From JAXMAO01 sp046350375 (GTDB lineage Bacteria > Planctomycetota > Phycisphaerae > UBA1845 > UTPLA1): a stretch of 64,000 nucleotides of DNA. The notes under the pieces were generated by a model. It was given only the letters and a program-made list of their open reading frames with translations, made no database searches and was not told the DNA's origin. Both the position numbers and the translations under genes were made by a program. The stretch is from assembly GCA_046350375.1 (NCBI GenBank), contig JAXMAO010000007.1:1-64000 (forward strand), read 5' to 3'. This document shows, piece after piece, positions 34,622-43,683 of the stretch; within the stretch, counting starts at the first letter, position 1, and each line of letters opens with the position of its first letter.

Positions 34622-35671
34622 AGAAGGTGGTGGCCGACCTGACCCTGGACAACGCGATCCTGAAGGAGGTCGCCCACCCAAACTTCTGAGCCCGGCGCGC
34701 CGCAGGGAAGCGGTCGACCGCGTCCGGGAGATTTATCCAGAAGTTTCGGAGCGTCGAGCGTGTCGCGTGCTGCATCAGGCACGGGCGACACAGCGTCATC
34801 GGCCGATCGTTCGGGACGATGAGCCGTTGCTGACGCGGAGGATGATCGAACTGGCCTGCCAGTACGGCAGATATGGGTATCGCCGGATCACGGCCATGCT
34901 GCGACGGGAAGGGTGGCGAGTGAATCACAAGCGGGTGGAGCGAATCTGGCGAGCGGTGGGTCTGAAGGTGCCGCAGAAGCAGCCGCGACGCGGGCGATTG
35001 TGGCTGAATGATGGCTCCTGCGTCCGCCATCGGCCGGAGCACCAGGACCACGTGTGGGCCTACGACTTCGTGCATGTGCAGACGCATGACGGCCGGCCGC
35101 TGCGGCTGCTGACGATCGTGGATGATTACACGCGGGAGTGCCTGGCGATCGACGTGGCCCGGAGATTGAATTCGGAAGATGTCCTGGAGCGCCTGGCCTG
35201 GTTGTTTGCGACGCGCGGCGTGCCGGAGTATCTGCGAAGCGACAATGGATCGGAGTTTACCGCCCACGCGGTACGGGAGTGGCTGGCGAAGGTGGAGGTG
35301 AAGACGTTGTACATCGAGCCGGGCAGCCCGTGGGAGAACGGGTATGTGGAGAGCTTCCACGGGAAACTGCGGGACGAACTGCTCAACGGCGAGATCTTCT
35401 ACACGCTGCTGGAGGCCAAGGTGCTGATCGAGCGGTGGCGAGTTCACTACAACACCGTGCGGCCGCACAGCTCGCTGGGGTATCGACCGCCGGCTCCGCA
35501 GACGATGGCGCCAGCCAGCGCCGCGGGCGTGCGTCTTGGGGCTCCGCCCCGCACCCCGCCAGGGGCTCTGCCCCTGGACCCCGGCTTCTTCCCCTCCGCC
35601 CGGAAGAAGACAACAATCAGCGAGGACGAAACTCTAACTTAGGAAGTGGTATCATGAGTGGGGGCAGGTCA
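34612..35671 (+). mobile_element. IS3-family element, 5'-truncated
   Basis: The left part begins inside orfA (LKKVVADLTLDNAILKEV then stop at 34,687); the N-terminal HTH part and left inverted repeat are missing. The right end is typical for IS3 relatives, ending GGGGGCAGGTCA at about 35,660-35,671. OrfB is intact. The left junction falls inside the FG-GAP fragment. Confidence 0.75.
34767..35642 (+). CDS. IS3-family transposase OrfB (integrase core)
   Basis: The frame encodes an HTH_21-like region (YGRYGYRRITAMLRREGW) and the rve core with DDE residues: Asp in WAYDFVHV, Asp in LRSDNGSEF, Glu in PWENGYVESFHGKLRDELL, and the HYNTVRPHSSLGYRPPAP end. The frame is open upstream to about 34,687, where orfA stops, so translation probably begins there by slippage or re-initiation. 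The C-terminus is extended by about 40 Pro-rich residues. Confidence 0.85.
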   Translation: MLHQARATQRHRPIVRDDEPLLTRRMIELACQYGRYGYRRITAMLRREGWRVNHKRVERIWRAVGLKVPQKQPRRGRLWLNDGSCVRHRPEHQDHVWAYDFVHVQTHDGRPLRLLTIVDDYTRECLAIDVARRLNSEDVLERLAWLFATRGVPEYLRSDNGSEFTAHAVREWLAKVEVKTLYIEPGSPWENGYVESFHGKLRDELLNGEIFYTLLEAKVLIERWRVHYNTVRPHSSLGYRPPAPQTMAPASAAGVRLGAPPRTPPGALPLDPGFFPSARKKTTISEDETLT

Positions 35672-35689
35672 CAGCCGAGTGCGGGTGAC

Positions 35690-35885
35690 TTGAAGTCGGT
35701 CTATGACTACGATTACCTCGGCCGGCGGACGCGAATGCGGGTGTATCATTGTGACGCCGGCTCGTCCGACTGGGCGACCGCGGCGGAAGTCGACCGGCGG
35801 TTCGTGTACGACGGCTGGAGCCTGGAGACCGAGATGGACGGCCTCGACACCGACGAAGACGGCAACACGGCGATTCTCAGCCAGG
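35690..35885 (+). pseudogene. RHS/YD-repeat remnant of a third type
   Basis: One frame encodes SVYDYDYLGRRTRMRV and RRFVYDGWSLETEMDG, canonical YD-repeat sequence. It differs from the type A and type B cassettes. It starts right after the IS3 end and stops before the convergent surface-protein gene. Confidence 0.6.
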
Positions 35886-35963
35886 CCAGGTCGTCTTGCA
35901 TAACGACCATCGGCTTGGTGCTCAAGATCAGTGCCAGTACGGCCGCGCCGGCGCGAGGCGTTG

Positions 35964-38642
35964 TCAGTGCAGCATCAGATCGGCCATGAAATCACCGAAG
36001 GCCCGCACGCCGGGATTGTCGAGGTAGGGCTGAATGTCCAGACCGTTCACCTTGCAATCGCCATTCACGTCCGAAAGCGGCCGGCCGACACCATCCACCG
36101 GCAGCCCGGGCACATTGGCTGGGCACCCGTCGGCCGAGTTGGGCACGCCGTCGTTGTCAATGTCCGGATCGCATGCGTCGCCGAGTCCGTCGCCATCGAG
36201 ATCTGCCTGATCTGGATTGGCCGCGAGGAGGCAGTTGTCGCAGGCATCACCCACGCCATCGCCGTCGGCGTCTTCCTGTCCGGGATTGACGACCAGCGGG
36301 CAGTTGTCGACCGGATCGATCACGCCGTCGTCATCAGTGTCCAGGTCGAAGACGTAGGCAGCGCCGGATCGGCTGACGCTGTTGTTCGACTGGTCGCCGT
36401 TGACGCCGGCGGCGCCGCTGTCCTCGCCGGACGCGCACACGACCAGCGTATCGCCCGAGATGGCCACGCTGATGCCAAAAGTGTCGCCCGCCTCCGTGTT
36501 TGAGGCCTTGAGATACACCTGCTGACTCCAGGTTCCGCCGGATCGCGCGAAGATATATGCTGCGCCGGAGCTGGCGGCGCTGTTGTCGGCTTGATCACCA
36601 TTGACGCCTGTGGCGTTGCTGTCCTCGGCGATCGTCGTCACGACTATCGTATCACCGTCAATGCCCACACTTTGGCCAAAGAGGTCGGTCGTCTCAGCGT
36701 TTGAGGCCTTGATGTAGGCCTGCTGGCTCCAGACGCTTCCGCTGCGTACGAAGACGTAGACAGCGCCGGCGTCCGCGGCGCTGTTGTCGGCCTGGTTGCC
36801 GTTCACGCCCGTGGCGCTGCTGTCTTCTTGAGCCGCTCCGACCACGACCGTGTCGCCGGAGATTCCCACACTGAACCCAAAGAAGTCTCCCGCCCCGGTG
36901 TTTGAGCCTTTGATGTAGGCCTGCTGGCTCCAAACGCTGCCGCTGCGTACGAAGACGTAGACCGCGCCGGCGTTCACGGCGCTGTTGTCGGCCTGGTTGC
37001 CGTTCACGCCCGTGGCATTGCTGTCCTCCTGATAGGCCCCGATCACCACGGTGTCGCCCGAGACGGCCACCGCGGCGCCGAAATGATCGGCCACGCCAGT
37101 ATTCGAGGCCTTGAGGTATGCCTGCTGGCTCCAGACGCCGCCGTTGCGAGTGAAAACGTACGCCGCGCCGGCCCCGGTCGTACTGTTATCGAGTTGGTTT
37201 CCATTGACGCCGGTGGCGCCGCTGGCTTCGCTATCCGCCCCGACGACGAGGGTGTCACCCGACAATGCGAGCGCAGCGCCGAATTGGTCGCCGGCACCCG
37301 TGTTGGAGGCCTTGAGGTAGGCCTGCTGGCTCCAGGCGCCGTTGACGTCGCGGACAAAGACATAAGCCGCGCCGGAATTGCTAGCGCTGTTGTCGGCCTG
37401 ATTGCCGTTCACACCCGTGGCGGCGCTGTCCTCGTAAATTGCTCCGACCACCACAGTATCGCCGTTGATGGCAACGGAATTACCGAAACTGTCTCCCGCC
37501 TGCGTGTTCGAGGCTTTGAGGTAGGCCTGCTGACTCCAGACGCCGCCATTGCGGACGAACACGTACGCCGCGCCGGAATCTGTAGCGCCATCGTTGGACT
37601 GGTTCCCGTTTATCCCGGTGGCGCTGCTGTCCTCCCAGCGCGCCCCGACCACCACCGTGTCGCCACTTACCGCCACCGATTCGCCGAATGCATCGGTGAT
37701 GCCAGGGTTCGAGGCCTTGAGGTACGCCTGCTGCGCGATGGGGTCGATGGTGATCGGGTAGGCCGCGTTCTCATCGTCAACGACGATCGAGAACGCTTGA
37801 GACTGGGGGCCCGCCACGTCATATCTGCGACCGGGGGGCTGTACCGGACCAGCCGTGTCGAACCACGCATTCAGCTCACGGCCGGTGGCGTCGAAGGCCA
37901 TCAGGGCGCCGTAGTTGATCACGGCCACGCCGGCTGCGTTGACGAAGGTCAGGCCGCGACCGTCGTCCGACATCCGCGGAGCAAGGCCGCCGCGAACGGC
38001 GAGCGCGAAATGCAGGCTGTCGCCAGCGCCCGCCGGGCGCTTCTGCACGGTGTAGCCATGCTCCAGGCCGCGGGGGTCGTTGATGAACCACTCGGTCAGC
38101 GCGTCGTCCCATTCATAGCGGACGGACGATCCATCGGCGTCGACGCAGACCGGCATGCTCACGCCCCGTTCTTCGCCCGGCCGGCCGTACGCGACGAGTT
38201 CCAGTCCCCACGACCAGCCAGTCGCGTTCGGCGCGCTGTCAAAGCCGCGACCGTCGAATCCCGTCCGCCACTGCTGGGCCGGATTGCGTGCAACCCAGCC
38301 TCCGTCAACAGCGGTCACCGCACGACGACCCGCCTCATACGCAGCGCGAATGCCCGACCAATCGGAATCGGACAAGTCGTGCGGAGTCTGGTTCGTGTCC
38401 GTGCGCGCCGGATGGAACGACCCTGCGGGCGCGGCCGGCAGCGGCGAGACGGTCACCCATGTGAAGACTGCGAGCGCAGCCGTCGCGGTCGAGGGTCGAG
38501 CGGTTCGTGCGGATGCCCGGTCGCGGGTGATTGGGAATGTCCGATGGTCTGCATTGGTCCGGTTCACCGATCTGGCTCCTATGAATTCGTATCGATTCTC
38601 GATTTCGACGGCACCGGCAGTCGCGTTTGGCGACATGGACAC
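35964..38642 (-). CDS. Surface protein: FG-GAP beta-propeller, TSP3-like repeats, dockerin-like end
   Basis: The 892-residue protein has a long N-terminal lead with a signal-like stretch (ATAALAVFTWVTVSPLPAAP), a region of about 200 residues with no recognised domain, and seven FG-GAP repeats of about 67 residues (QQAYLKASNT..GD.FG.SVA.SGDTVVVGA, SGAAYVFVR). It ends with TSP3-type Ca-binding repeats (DADGDGVGDACDNC, DLDGDGLGDACD) and a dockerin-like motif (DVNGDCKVNGLDIQPYLD). It is exported and likely cell-surface or matrix associated. The start is uncertain; several ATGs precede the hydrophobic stretch. Confidence 0.82.
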   Translation of the reverse strand: MSMSPNATAGAVEIENRYEFIGARSVNRTNADHRTFPITRDRASARTARPSTATAALAVFTWVTVSPLPAAPAGSFHPARTDTNQTPHDLSDSDWSGIRAAYEAGRRAVTAVDGGWVARNPAQQWRTGFDGRGFDSAPNATGWSWGLELVAYGRPGEERGVSMPVCVDADGSSVRYEWDDALTEWFINDPRGLEHGYTVQKRPAGAGDSLHFALAVRGGLAPRMSDDGRGLTFVNAAGVAVINYGALMAFDATGRELNAWFDTAGPVQPPGRRYDVAGPQSQAFSIVVDDENAAYPITIDPIAQQAYLKASNPGITDAFGESVAVSGDTVVVGARWEDSSATGINGNQSNDGATDSGAAYVFVRNGGVWSQQAYLKASNTQAGDSFGNSVAINGDTVVVGAIYEDSAATGVNGNQADNSASNSGAAYVFVRDVNGAWSQQAYLKASNTGAGDQFGAALALSGDTLVVGADSEASGATGVNGNQLDNSTTGAGAAYVFTRNGGVWSQQAYLKASNTGVADHFGAAVAVSGDTVVIGAYQEDSNATGVNGNQADNSAVNAGAVYVFVRSGSVWSQQAYIKGSNTGAGDFFGFSVGISGDTVVVGAAQEDSSATGVNGNQADNSAADAGAVYVFVRSGSVWSQQAYIKASNAETTDLFGQSVGIDGDTIVVTTIAEDSNATGVNGDQADNSAASSGAAYIFARSGGTWSQQVYLKASNTEAGDTFGISVAISGDTLVVCASGEDSGAAGVNGDQSNNSVSRSGAAYVFDLDTDDDGVIDPVDNCPLVVNPGQEDADGDGVGDACDNCLLAANPDQADLDGDGLGDACDPDIDNDGVPNSADGCPANVPGLPVDGVGRPLSDVNGDCKVNGLDIQPYLDNPGVRAFGDFMADLMLH

Positions 38643-38840
38643 ACCTGCCGCGAGCGCAATGATCGCTCCCGTCTCCAGGCGACGCGGCGGGCGGAATGAC
38701 GACAGAATTCCTGAGAATTCGTGAGAAAGCCGAATTGGCGTCGGCGGAATGAGGGATGAGGCGCTCCAGGGCCGCCCGTGACCCGGGTTGCAGCGGCAGA
38801 GGTTGGCGGGGCCCCAAGCTCGGTCGACCCAACGGCCGGA

Positions 38841-40412
38841 CTATCGTCGCGATTGTTTTCCGAGCGCCCCGCGGCACTGGGCCAGCGTCGCTTGGTAATC
38901 GGCCAGGTCGGGACTGTCGGCCGGCAATTGCCTGGCCCCGATGTTGGCCGCCTCCTCCAGCAAGGGCAGCGCCGCGGCGGGCCGTTTCTGGGCCAGGTGC
39001 AGCTTGCCCAGCGACCACAGGGCATCGGCCAAGGGCGCGCTGCCGCTTGGCGCGCTCTTCCTGAGCGTTGCGATGGCCTCTTCGAAACCGACCTGGGCTG
39101 CGTCCATTCGTCCGAGCAGCATGCGGTCCGCCGCCAGCAACGTCAGGGTCCGTCCGATGGCGGGATCATCTTCGCGCAGGATCCGTCGCTGAGCGTCAAG
39201 AAGCTCCGCCAGGACCTTGGCTGCGTCGGCCGTCTTCCGGGCGCCGTGGAGCGATCGAACGAGCGATGACAGGCATGAAATCGTATTCGGATGCGTCTCG
39301 CCGCGTCGTCGGCGGAAGCCTTCGACCGCTTCACGATAAAGCTTTGCGGACTCCTCGAACCGACGCATGTCCCGGAGCAGTCCGCCCATGTTCGCGGTCC
39401 AGATGAGCACGTCGGGATCGTCCTTGCCGAAGACCCGACGCCCGGTCTCATAGGCCTCGCGCCAGTACGGCGCAGCCGCGGCGGGTTTGTGCTGCGCGAG
39501 CAAGAGGAAGCCATACGTATTAAGCGAGATGAGCGTCTCGCGATTTTCGTTTCCCAGCGTGCGTCGCCGCCCCTCGAGCGCGCCGCGCAGCAGCGGCTCC
39601 GCCTCCGTCAGCTTGCCCTGCAGGCGCAGCGTGTTGCCCAGATTGGACATCGTGTGCAGCGTCTGCTCATGATCGGGCGGGTGAATACGGCGGCAGCTTT
39701 CGAAGACAGCGCGCTCGACTTCGGCCGCCTTTTCGACGTTTCCGGTGCCTACGAGCAAGCGGGCCTGCAACTCGCGGGCATGGATGGAGCGGTCGTGGTC
39801 TTCGCCGAAAGTGCGGATGCTCGCGGCGACCGCGGATTCCGCCAGCGGCAACGCCCGGTCGAAAAAACCAAGTGTTTCGTACAGCTGCGCCAGCGAAAAG
39901 CGCAGGGTTGCGTCGACCGCCGGCTGGTCCTTGAACTTGGCTTCCACCTCCGGACCGATGGCGCCGGGATCATTCGATCGATCTTGCGTCCGGCGGCGTC
40001 GGTCGCATTGATCAATGACAGCTCGCCAGCTCAGCGACGCACCTGCGCGGCCCGATCCGTTTCCAGGAGCTCGCCGCCCTGGCGACCTCGTGGCGCGCTG
40101 AAGGTCTTTCCGACTCTTCGGCGACGGCCGCGTCCACCTGGCGACATCCGCCCTGGAAATCGGTGACCCGCTGCAACTCGTCGGCCCGAGCCTTCGCCGC
40201 CGCGCGCGGCCTGCTCCGCCGCGTCGCGCTGACGGCGGGCGATTCGCGCCCTGCCATGCGCGAACGCCACCACGCCCAGCAGCAGGCACGTCGCCGCTGC
40301 ACCCGACGGCCGGCACCACCTTGACGCAACACGAGCACCCGCCGCGCGCGGTAGAGCGCGGCGCTCGGCAGCACGCGGCCATCGGCCTCACCGTCGAGGT
40401 AGCGGCGGACAT
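38841..40412 (-). CDS. TPR-repeat C-terminal half of a Ser/Thr kinase (frameshifted gene)
   Basis: From about residue 150 the frame encodes at least six TPR_12-type repeats (LYETLGFFDRALPLAESAVA; SNLGNTLRLQGKLTEAEPLL; ALWSLGKLHLAQKRPAAALP). The first about 130 residues are not protein-like and are probably read in the wrong frame. Together with the kinase part at 40,755-41,537 and the pieces between, this forms one gene of about 2.7 kb typical of planctomycete kinase-TPR proteins. Several single-base indels at 39,990-40,760 break it. Confidence 0.75.
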   Translation of the reverse strand: MSAATSTVRPMAACCRAPRSTARGGCSCCVKVVPAVGCSGDVPAAGRGGVRAWQGANRPPSARRGGAGRARRRRLGPTSCSGSPISRADVARWTRPSPKSRKDLQRATRSPGRRAPGNGSGRAGASLSWRAVIDQCDRRRRTQDRSNDPGAIGPEVEAKFKDQPAVDATLRFSLAQLYETLGFFDRALPLAESAVAASIRTFGEDHDRSIHARELQARLLVGTGNVEKAAEVERAVFESCRRIHPPDHEQTLHTMSNLGNTLRLQGKLTEAEPLLRGALEGRRRTLGNENRETLISLNTYGFLLLAQHKPAAAAPYWREAYETGRRVFGKDDPDVLIWTANMGGLLRDMRRFEESAKLYREAVEGFRRRRGETHPNTISCLSSLVRSLHGARKTADAAKVLAELLDAQRRILREDDPAIGRTLTLLAADRMLLGRMDAAQVGFEEAIATLRKSAPSGSAPLADALWSLGKLHLAQKRPAAALPLLEEAANIGARQLPADSPDLADYQATLAQCRGALGKQSRR

Positions 40413-40754
40413 CGACTCCCAGGCTGCGGGCCGACTCGTATCCTCGGCGGCCGCGGTCCTTCTCGAGCACCTTCATCACCGGCCAGTCCAGCTCTCCGCG
40501 GATCATCGCGCCGAGTTTCGCCGGCTGCGTTCGCCGTCTCTCGGCCACGATCCCCAGCGTGACGGAGCTGCGAGTGAGCCTCGCGCTGGGCCTGGGCGGC
40601 TCGACCTCGCGGATAGGCTGGATTTCCCCTGCGCTGCGCGCTCATCGCTGGTGAACGGCGTCGTGCCGGTCAGCAACTCGGCCAACAGGACGCCCAGCGA
40701 ATAGACGTCAGCGCGTGTCGATATCCAGGCTGCCTTCCGCCTGCTCGGGGCTCA

Positions 40755-41537
40755 TCAGCAGAGCGGCGTGCCAAGGATGACGCGGCGATGTTCCGTGAAG
40801 AGCGTCTTGTCGGTGAGTTGGGCGGCTGTGGCCTTGGCGATGCCGAAGTCGATGATCCTGGCTTGCGGACGCCCGTCTTGAGTGCTGACCAGGATGTTGG
40901 ACGGCTTGATGTCGCGGTGAATGATCCCCTTCGTGTGTGCGTGCTGCACGGCGGCGCACACCTGCGCGAAGAGCTCGAGGCGCTCCGGAACGCTCAGGGC
41001 GTTCCGGTCGCAGTAACTGATGATCGGGTCCCCCTTGACCAGCTCCATCACAAAATACGGGCGCCCGGTCTCCGTCGCGCCCGCATCGAGGACCCGCGCG
41101 ATGTTGGAATGATCCATCATCGCCAGGGCCTGCCGCTCCTGCTCGAAGCGGGCGACCACCTGTCCGGTGTCCATGCCGAGCTTGATGATCTTGAGGGCGA
41201 CCTTTCGACGGACGGGTTGCTCCTGCTCGGCCATGAAGACCGAACCGAATCCGCCCGCGCCGATGCGCTCCAGCAGCTTGTAAGGCCCGATCCGCGACCC
41301 CGGGCGCTCGACGGCCCGTTCATCGAGGCCGAGCTCGTTCACTCGCGGGACTTGATCGTGCGATGTCGGCGCAGCCAGGAATCGGCCCGCCAGCGACAGG
41401 GACCGCAGCAGCGACTCGACCTCCGCGCGCATCGCCGCGTCGTCGCCACACTCGCGATCGAGCAGCGCGCCAAGCTGGTCCGGCGGCGCGTCTGCCGCGC
41501 GGGCGAGGACTTCCTGAATTCGTTCCGAGCGGTCCAT
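40755..41537 (-). CDS. Hanks-type Ser/Thr protein kinase, N-terminal part (frameshifted gene)
   Basis: The 260-residue frame has a leader helix region (1-80) and a kinase domain with the glycine loop (RIGAGGFGSVF, 91-101), VALKIIKLGM with Lys116, HRDIKPSN (207-214) and DFG (230-232). It stops at GTPLC; the expected next piece (MSPEQAEGSLDIDTR) is in another frame at 40,708-40,750, and VYSLGVLLAELLTGTTPFT in yet another. The ATG lies immediately after the sigma-factor stop, so the two are an operon. This pairing is a standard planctomycete signalling unit: the sigma factor is presumably controlled by the kinase. Confidence 0.8.
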   Translation of the reverse strand: MDRSERIQEVLARAADAPPDQLGALLDRECGDDAAMRAEVESLLRSLSLAGRFLAAPTSHDQVPRVNELGLDERAVERPGSRIGPYKLLERIGAGGFGSVFMAEQEQPVRRKVALKIIKLGMDTGQVVARFEQERQALAMMDHSNIARVLDAGATETGRPYFVMELVKGDPIISYCDRNALSVPERLELFAQVCAAVQHAHTKGIIHRDIKPSNILVSTQDGRPQARIIDFGIAKATAAQLTDKTLFTEHRRVILGTPLC

Positions 41538-42125
41538 CTATGGCCCGTCCGACGCCGTGACCGCCCGGTGCAGCCATGCCCGGGCATACAGCCAGTGCCG
41601 GTCGACGGTGCGGTCCGAGACGCCGAGCGCCTCGGCGGTTTCATCAACCGACAGCCCGGCGAAGAAGCGCAGTCGCACGACCTGCGCGGCCTGCGCCGCC
41701 TCCTGCTCCAGGCGACAAAGGGCGGCGTCGAACGACAGGATTTCCTCGGGCGGACGGACGGCCAGGGCCGCGAGGTCCTCGAACTCGAGACCCGATATCG
41801 ACTTCTGCTCGGGCCCGCCGCGCTTGAGTCGGGCCTTTCCCTTCGCATGGTCGAGCAGGACCTGCCGCATGGCCTGGGCCGCCGCCGCGTAAAAATGCGC
41901 GCGGCCTGCCCAGGGAACCTGGCGTGGCCCCACCAGCTTGAGATACGCCTCGTGCACCAGCGCCGTTGCGCTAAGCGTGTGGTCGGGGCGCTCGGCAGCC
42001 ATCTGGAGCTGGGCGGCCTTGCGAAGCTGATCGTAGACGAGCGGGAGCAGTTCGGCGGCCGCCCTTGGGTTGCCCGCATCGATTTCGTTCAGAATGCCGG
42101 TGACAACGTCGTCTGCCACGGGCAT
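41538..42125 (-). CDS. ECF-type RNA polymerase sigma factor (kinase-associated)
   Basis: From ATG 42125 the protein has 195 residues: region 2 (LVYDQLRKAAQLQM, TALVHEAYLKLVG, FYAAAAQAMRQVLLDHAKGK) and region 4 (VVRLRFFAGLSVDETAEALG, SDRTVDRHWLYARAWLHR). This is the ECF-like family common in Planctomycetes and Acidobacteria next to protein kinases. An alternative start at 42185 adds 20 residues. The stop TAG is directly followed by the kinase ATG. Confidence 0.85.
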   Translation of the reverse strand: MPVADDVVTGILNEIDAGNPRAAAELLPLVYDQLRKAAQLQMAAERPDHTLSATALVHEAYLKLVGPRQVPWAGRAHFYAAAAQAMRQVLLDHAKGKARLKRGGPEQKSISGLEFEDLAALAVRPPEEILSFDAALCRLEQEAAQAAQVVRLRFFAGLSVDETAEALGVSDRTVDRHWLYARAWLHRAVTASDGP

Positions 42126-42244
42126 TACGGTACTGGAATCCAGCCGGGCGTGGAACAAACCAATGCAGCACGCCCGCAGAGACACGCTTGCTCTGTTGAA
42201 TTCCCGCGTGTTCGACCGAAGCCGCTTCCAATTCAGCGGCGATC

Positions 42245-43135
42245 ATGACCCAACGCAGCATGACCCCGGGCGAGCCCGGGCCGCACGAGCCGCTACGCAG
42301 GCCGGCGGCGCGGACGCTGCTGGACGGGTCCGGCGAAGGGCTGTGCGTGCAGTGGCTGCTCTCGGACGGCGTCGGCAACACCAGCGGCGCGGTCGATTCG
42401 GCCGGCAACATCGTGTTACAGCACTTCGACGCCTTCGGCGTGGCGCTCGACCACGGCGTGCTGTCGTCGTGCGCGGGGCCGACGTGCGAGTCGTGCAACG
42501 GCGCGGCCGGCCGGGCGGCGGCGGGGACGGCCGGCTATCGCGGGGAGTATGGCTACGCGACCGAGATGAGCGACGCGGTGCGCGACCTGGCGCTGCGGAA
42601 CAGCTATCCCACCTGGCCGAGTTACGACCCGGTCTGGCCGAGCGGGTACGAAGACCGCAGCACGGGGCTGATCCACATCGGGGCGCGCGACTATGAGCCC
42701 GAGACGGGGCGGTTCTTGCAGGCGGATCCGATCCAGATCGACCCGCTGCCGGTGACGTGGGGGCATTTGAATCGGTGGACGTACTGTGCAAATGAGCCGG
42801 TGAACCGCGCCGATCTGGCTGGGCTGGCCACTCTGGCAGAACTTGAAGCTGAATCTTCTCTGCGAAGCGCGCTTGATGAAGCTGGGCTGCAGGCCGTTCG
42901 AATTGGCGGACATGTTATCGAGAAAATGTTGGAGCGCCGAGTCACCGCTGGCACTATTGTATCAGCAATACAGTGTGGCGTTCCATACTACGACAGTCTG
43001 CGGGACAACATCGCGTTTCTCTATAACAATATCTTGGTGTCGCTGTATCCATTAAGCGGATACGTCGGCACCACATACCCGACGACACGACTCGCGGCGG
43101 AGCGATTCATCGAGGTGACCCTATTCGGGCAGTAG
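42245..43135 (+). CDS. Orphan RHS cassette 18 (type B) with BECR-type nuclease-like tip
   Basis: The backbone from about 42,300 ends GARDYEPETGRFLQADPI and EPVNRADLAGL. The tip of about 105 residues has the pattern of BECR-fold/DUF4258-like RNases: GGHVIEKMLERRVTAGTIVS, AIQCGVPYYDS, then LYNNILVSLYPLSGYVGTTY. Conserved features are the His near the start, a helix with Arg-Arg, two beta strands and a terminal T-x-Y. This would cleave RNA in a target cell. It contrasts with the membrane tips elsewhere and, fittingly, its partner gene encodes a soluble protein. Confidence 0.7.
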   Translation: MTQRSMTPGEPGPHEPLRRPAARTLLDGSGEGLCVQWLLSDGVGNTSGAVDSAGNIVLQHFDAFGVALDHGVLSSCAGPTCESCNGAAGRAAAGTAGYRGEYGYATEMSDAVRDLALRNSYPTWPSYDPVWPSGYEDRSTGLIHIGARDYEPETGRFLQADPIQIDPLPVTWGHLNRWTYCANEPVNRADLAGLATLAELEAESSLRSALDEAGLQAVRIGGHVIEKMLERRVTAGTIVSAIQCGVPYYDSLRDNIAFLYNNILVSLYPLSGYVGTTYPTTRLAAERFIEVTLFGQ

Positions 43136-43138
43136 ATC

Positions 43139-43627
43139 ATGTGCATTCAATCCTCATGGACGGAGTTCAGACGACTTCTCTGCCGCGCCTGCGGCTGTAC
43201 GAGTTCGGGTTCTGAAAACACATACTCCATTTACTGCCATCGCCCCGCGCCGAACTGGACGGCGTCCGGAACTTGTAGTTTTCTGGGGGATGCGGCGGGC
43301 GTTGCCGATGCGGTTGTTGATGAGGACGGCGAGGGGTATCTTGGCACGTTGACTCTTTACGCGTTCGAACCACGACTGGGCGGCATTGTCGAGGCCAAGA
43401 CTCACTGGGAACGACTTGGAGGGCTACTTTTGGCGGCGATCGCCGAGAGGCGAACTCCGGCACACGAATGCAAGGTCGTTCTTTCGACAACCCGTGCGAC
43501 CCGACTGGTGCACTATCGTATCCGCGAGCGCCCGATTTGCGACGTTGAGTTGCAAGTAACGAAGTCAGACGCGCCGTGTGCAATCGTATTTCGCTTCGAT
43601 CTGGGCGGCGTTTCGAAGTCGCCGTGA
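43139..43627 (+). CDS. Putative soluble immunity protein 18
   Basis: The ATG lies 3 nt after the stop of cassette 18. The 162-residue protein has no membrane helix, an N-terminal Cys cluster (CRACGCTSSG) and a beta-rich body (GYLGTLTLYAFEPRLGG; HYRIRERPICDVELQVTKSD). A cytoplasmic protein is what a nuclease tip would require. Family not recognised. Confidence 0.55.
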   Translation: MCIQSSWTEFRRLLCRACGCTSSGSENTYSIYCHRPAPNWTASGTCSFLGDAAGVADAVVDEDGEGYLGTLTLYAFEPRLGGIVEAKTHWERLGGLLLAAIAERRTPAHECKVVLSTTRATRLVHYRIRERPICDVELQVTKSDAPCAIVFRFDLGGVSKSP

Positions 43628-43683
43628 TTGCCCGCTCAATTACGCCCCCGGGCGATGTCTAGAGAACTACCACCGCTGCGGAG

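Larger units (their letters stand above)
8991..35885 (+). repeat. Array of orphan RHS 3' cassettes, type A backbone
   Basis: Segments nearly identical to nucleotides about 6,208-7,960 of the long RHS gene recur at about 8,991, 11,013, 12,805, 14,741, 16,771, 18,832, 20,798, 22,066 (tiny), 22,625, 23,897 (degenerate), 25,742, 27,880, 30,370 and 32,596. Each starts at a different point of the shell; most run to the RDPxG motif and then change abruptly to a unique tip. Fragments lack secretion signals and convincing start sites, whereas the partner genes mostly have their own ATG or GTG. This is the organisation of orphan rhs-CT/immunity modules that are activated by recombination. A different RHS remnant follows the IS3 element at 35,690. 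Confidence 0.85.

Noticed and set aside
37083..38699. 538-codon plus-strand frame opposite the FG-GAP surface protein
   Set aside because: Antisense shadow: the minus strand encodes seven clear FG-GAP repeats with Ca-binding motifs, while the plus-strand product has no recognisable domain.
40788..42248. 486-codon plus-strand frame opposite the kinase and sigma-factor genes
   Set aside because: The minus strand carries kinase catalytic motifs and sigma regions; the plus frame is a GC-driven shadow.
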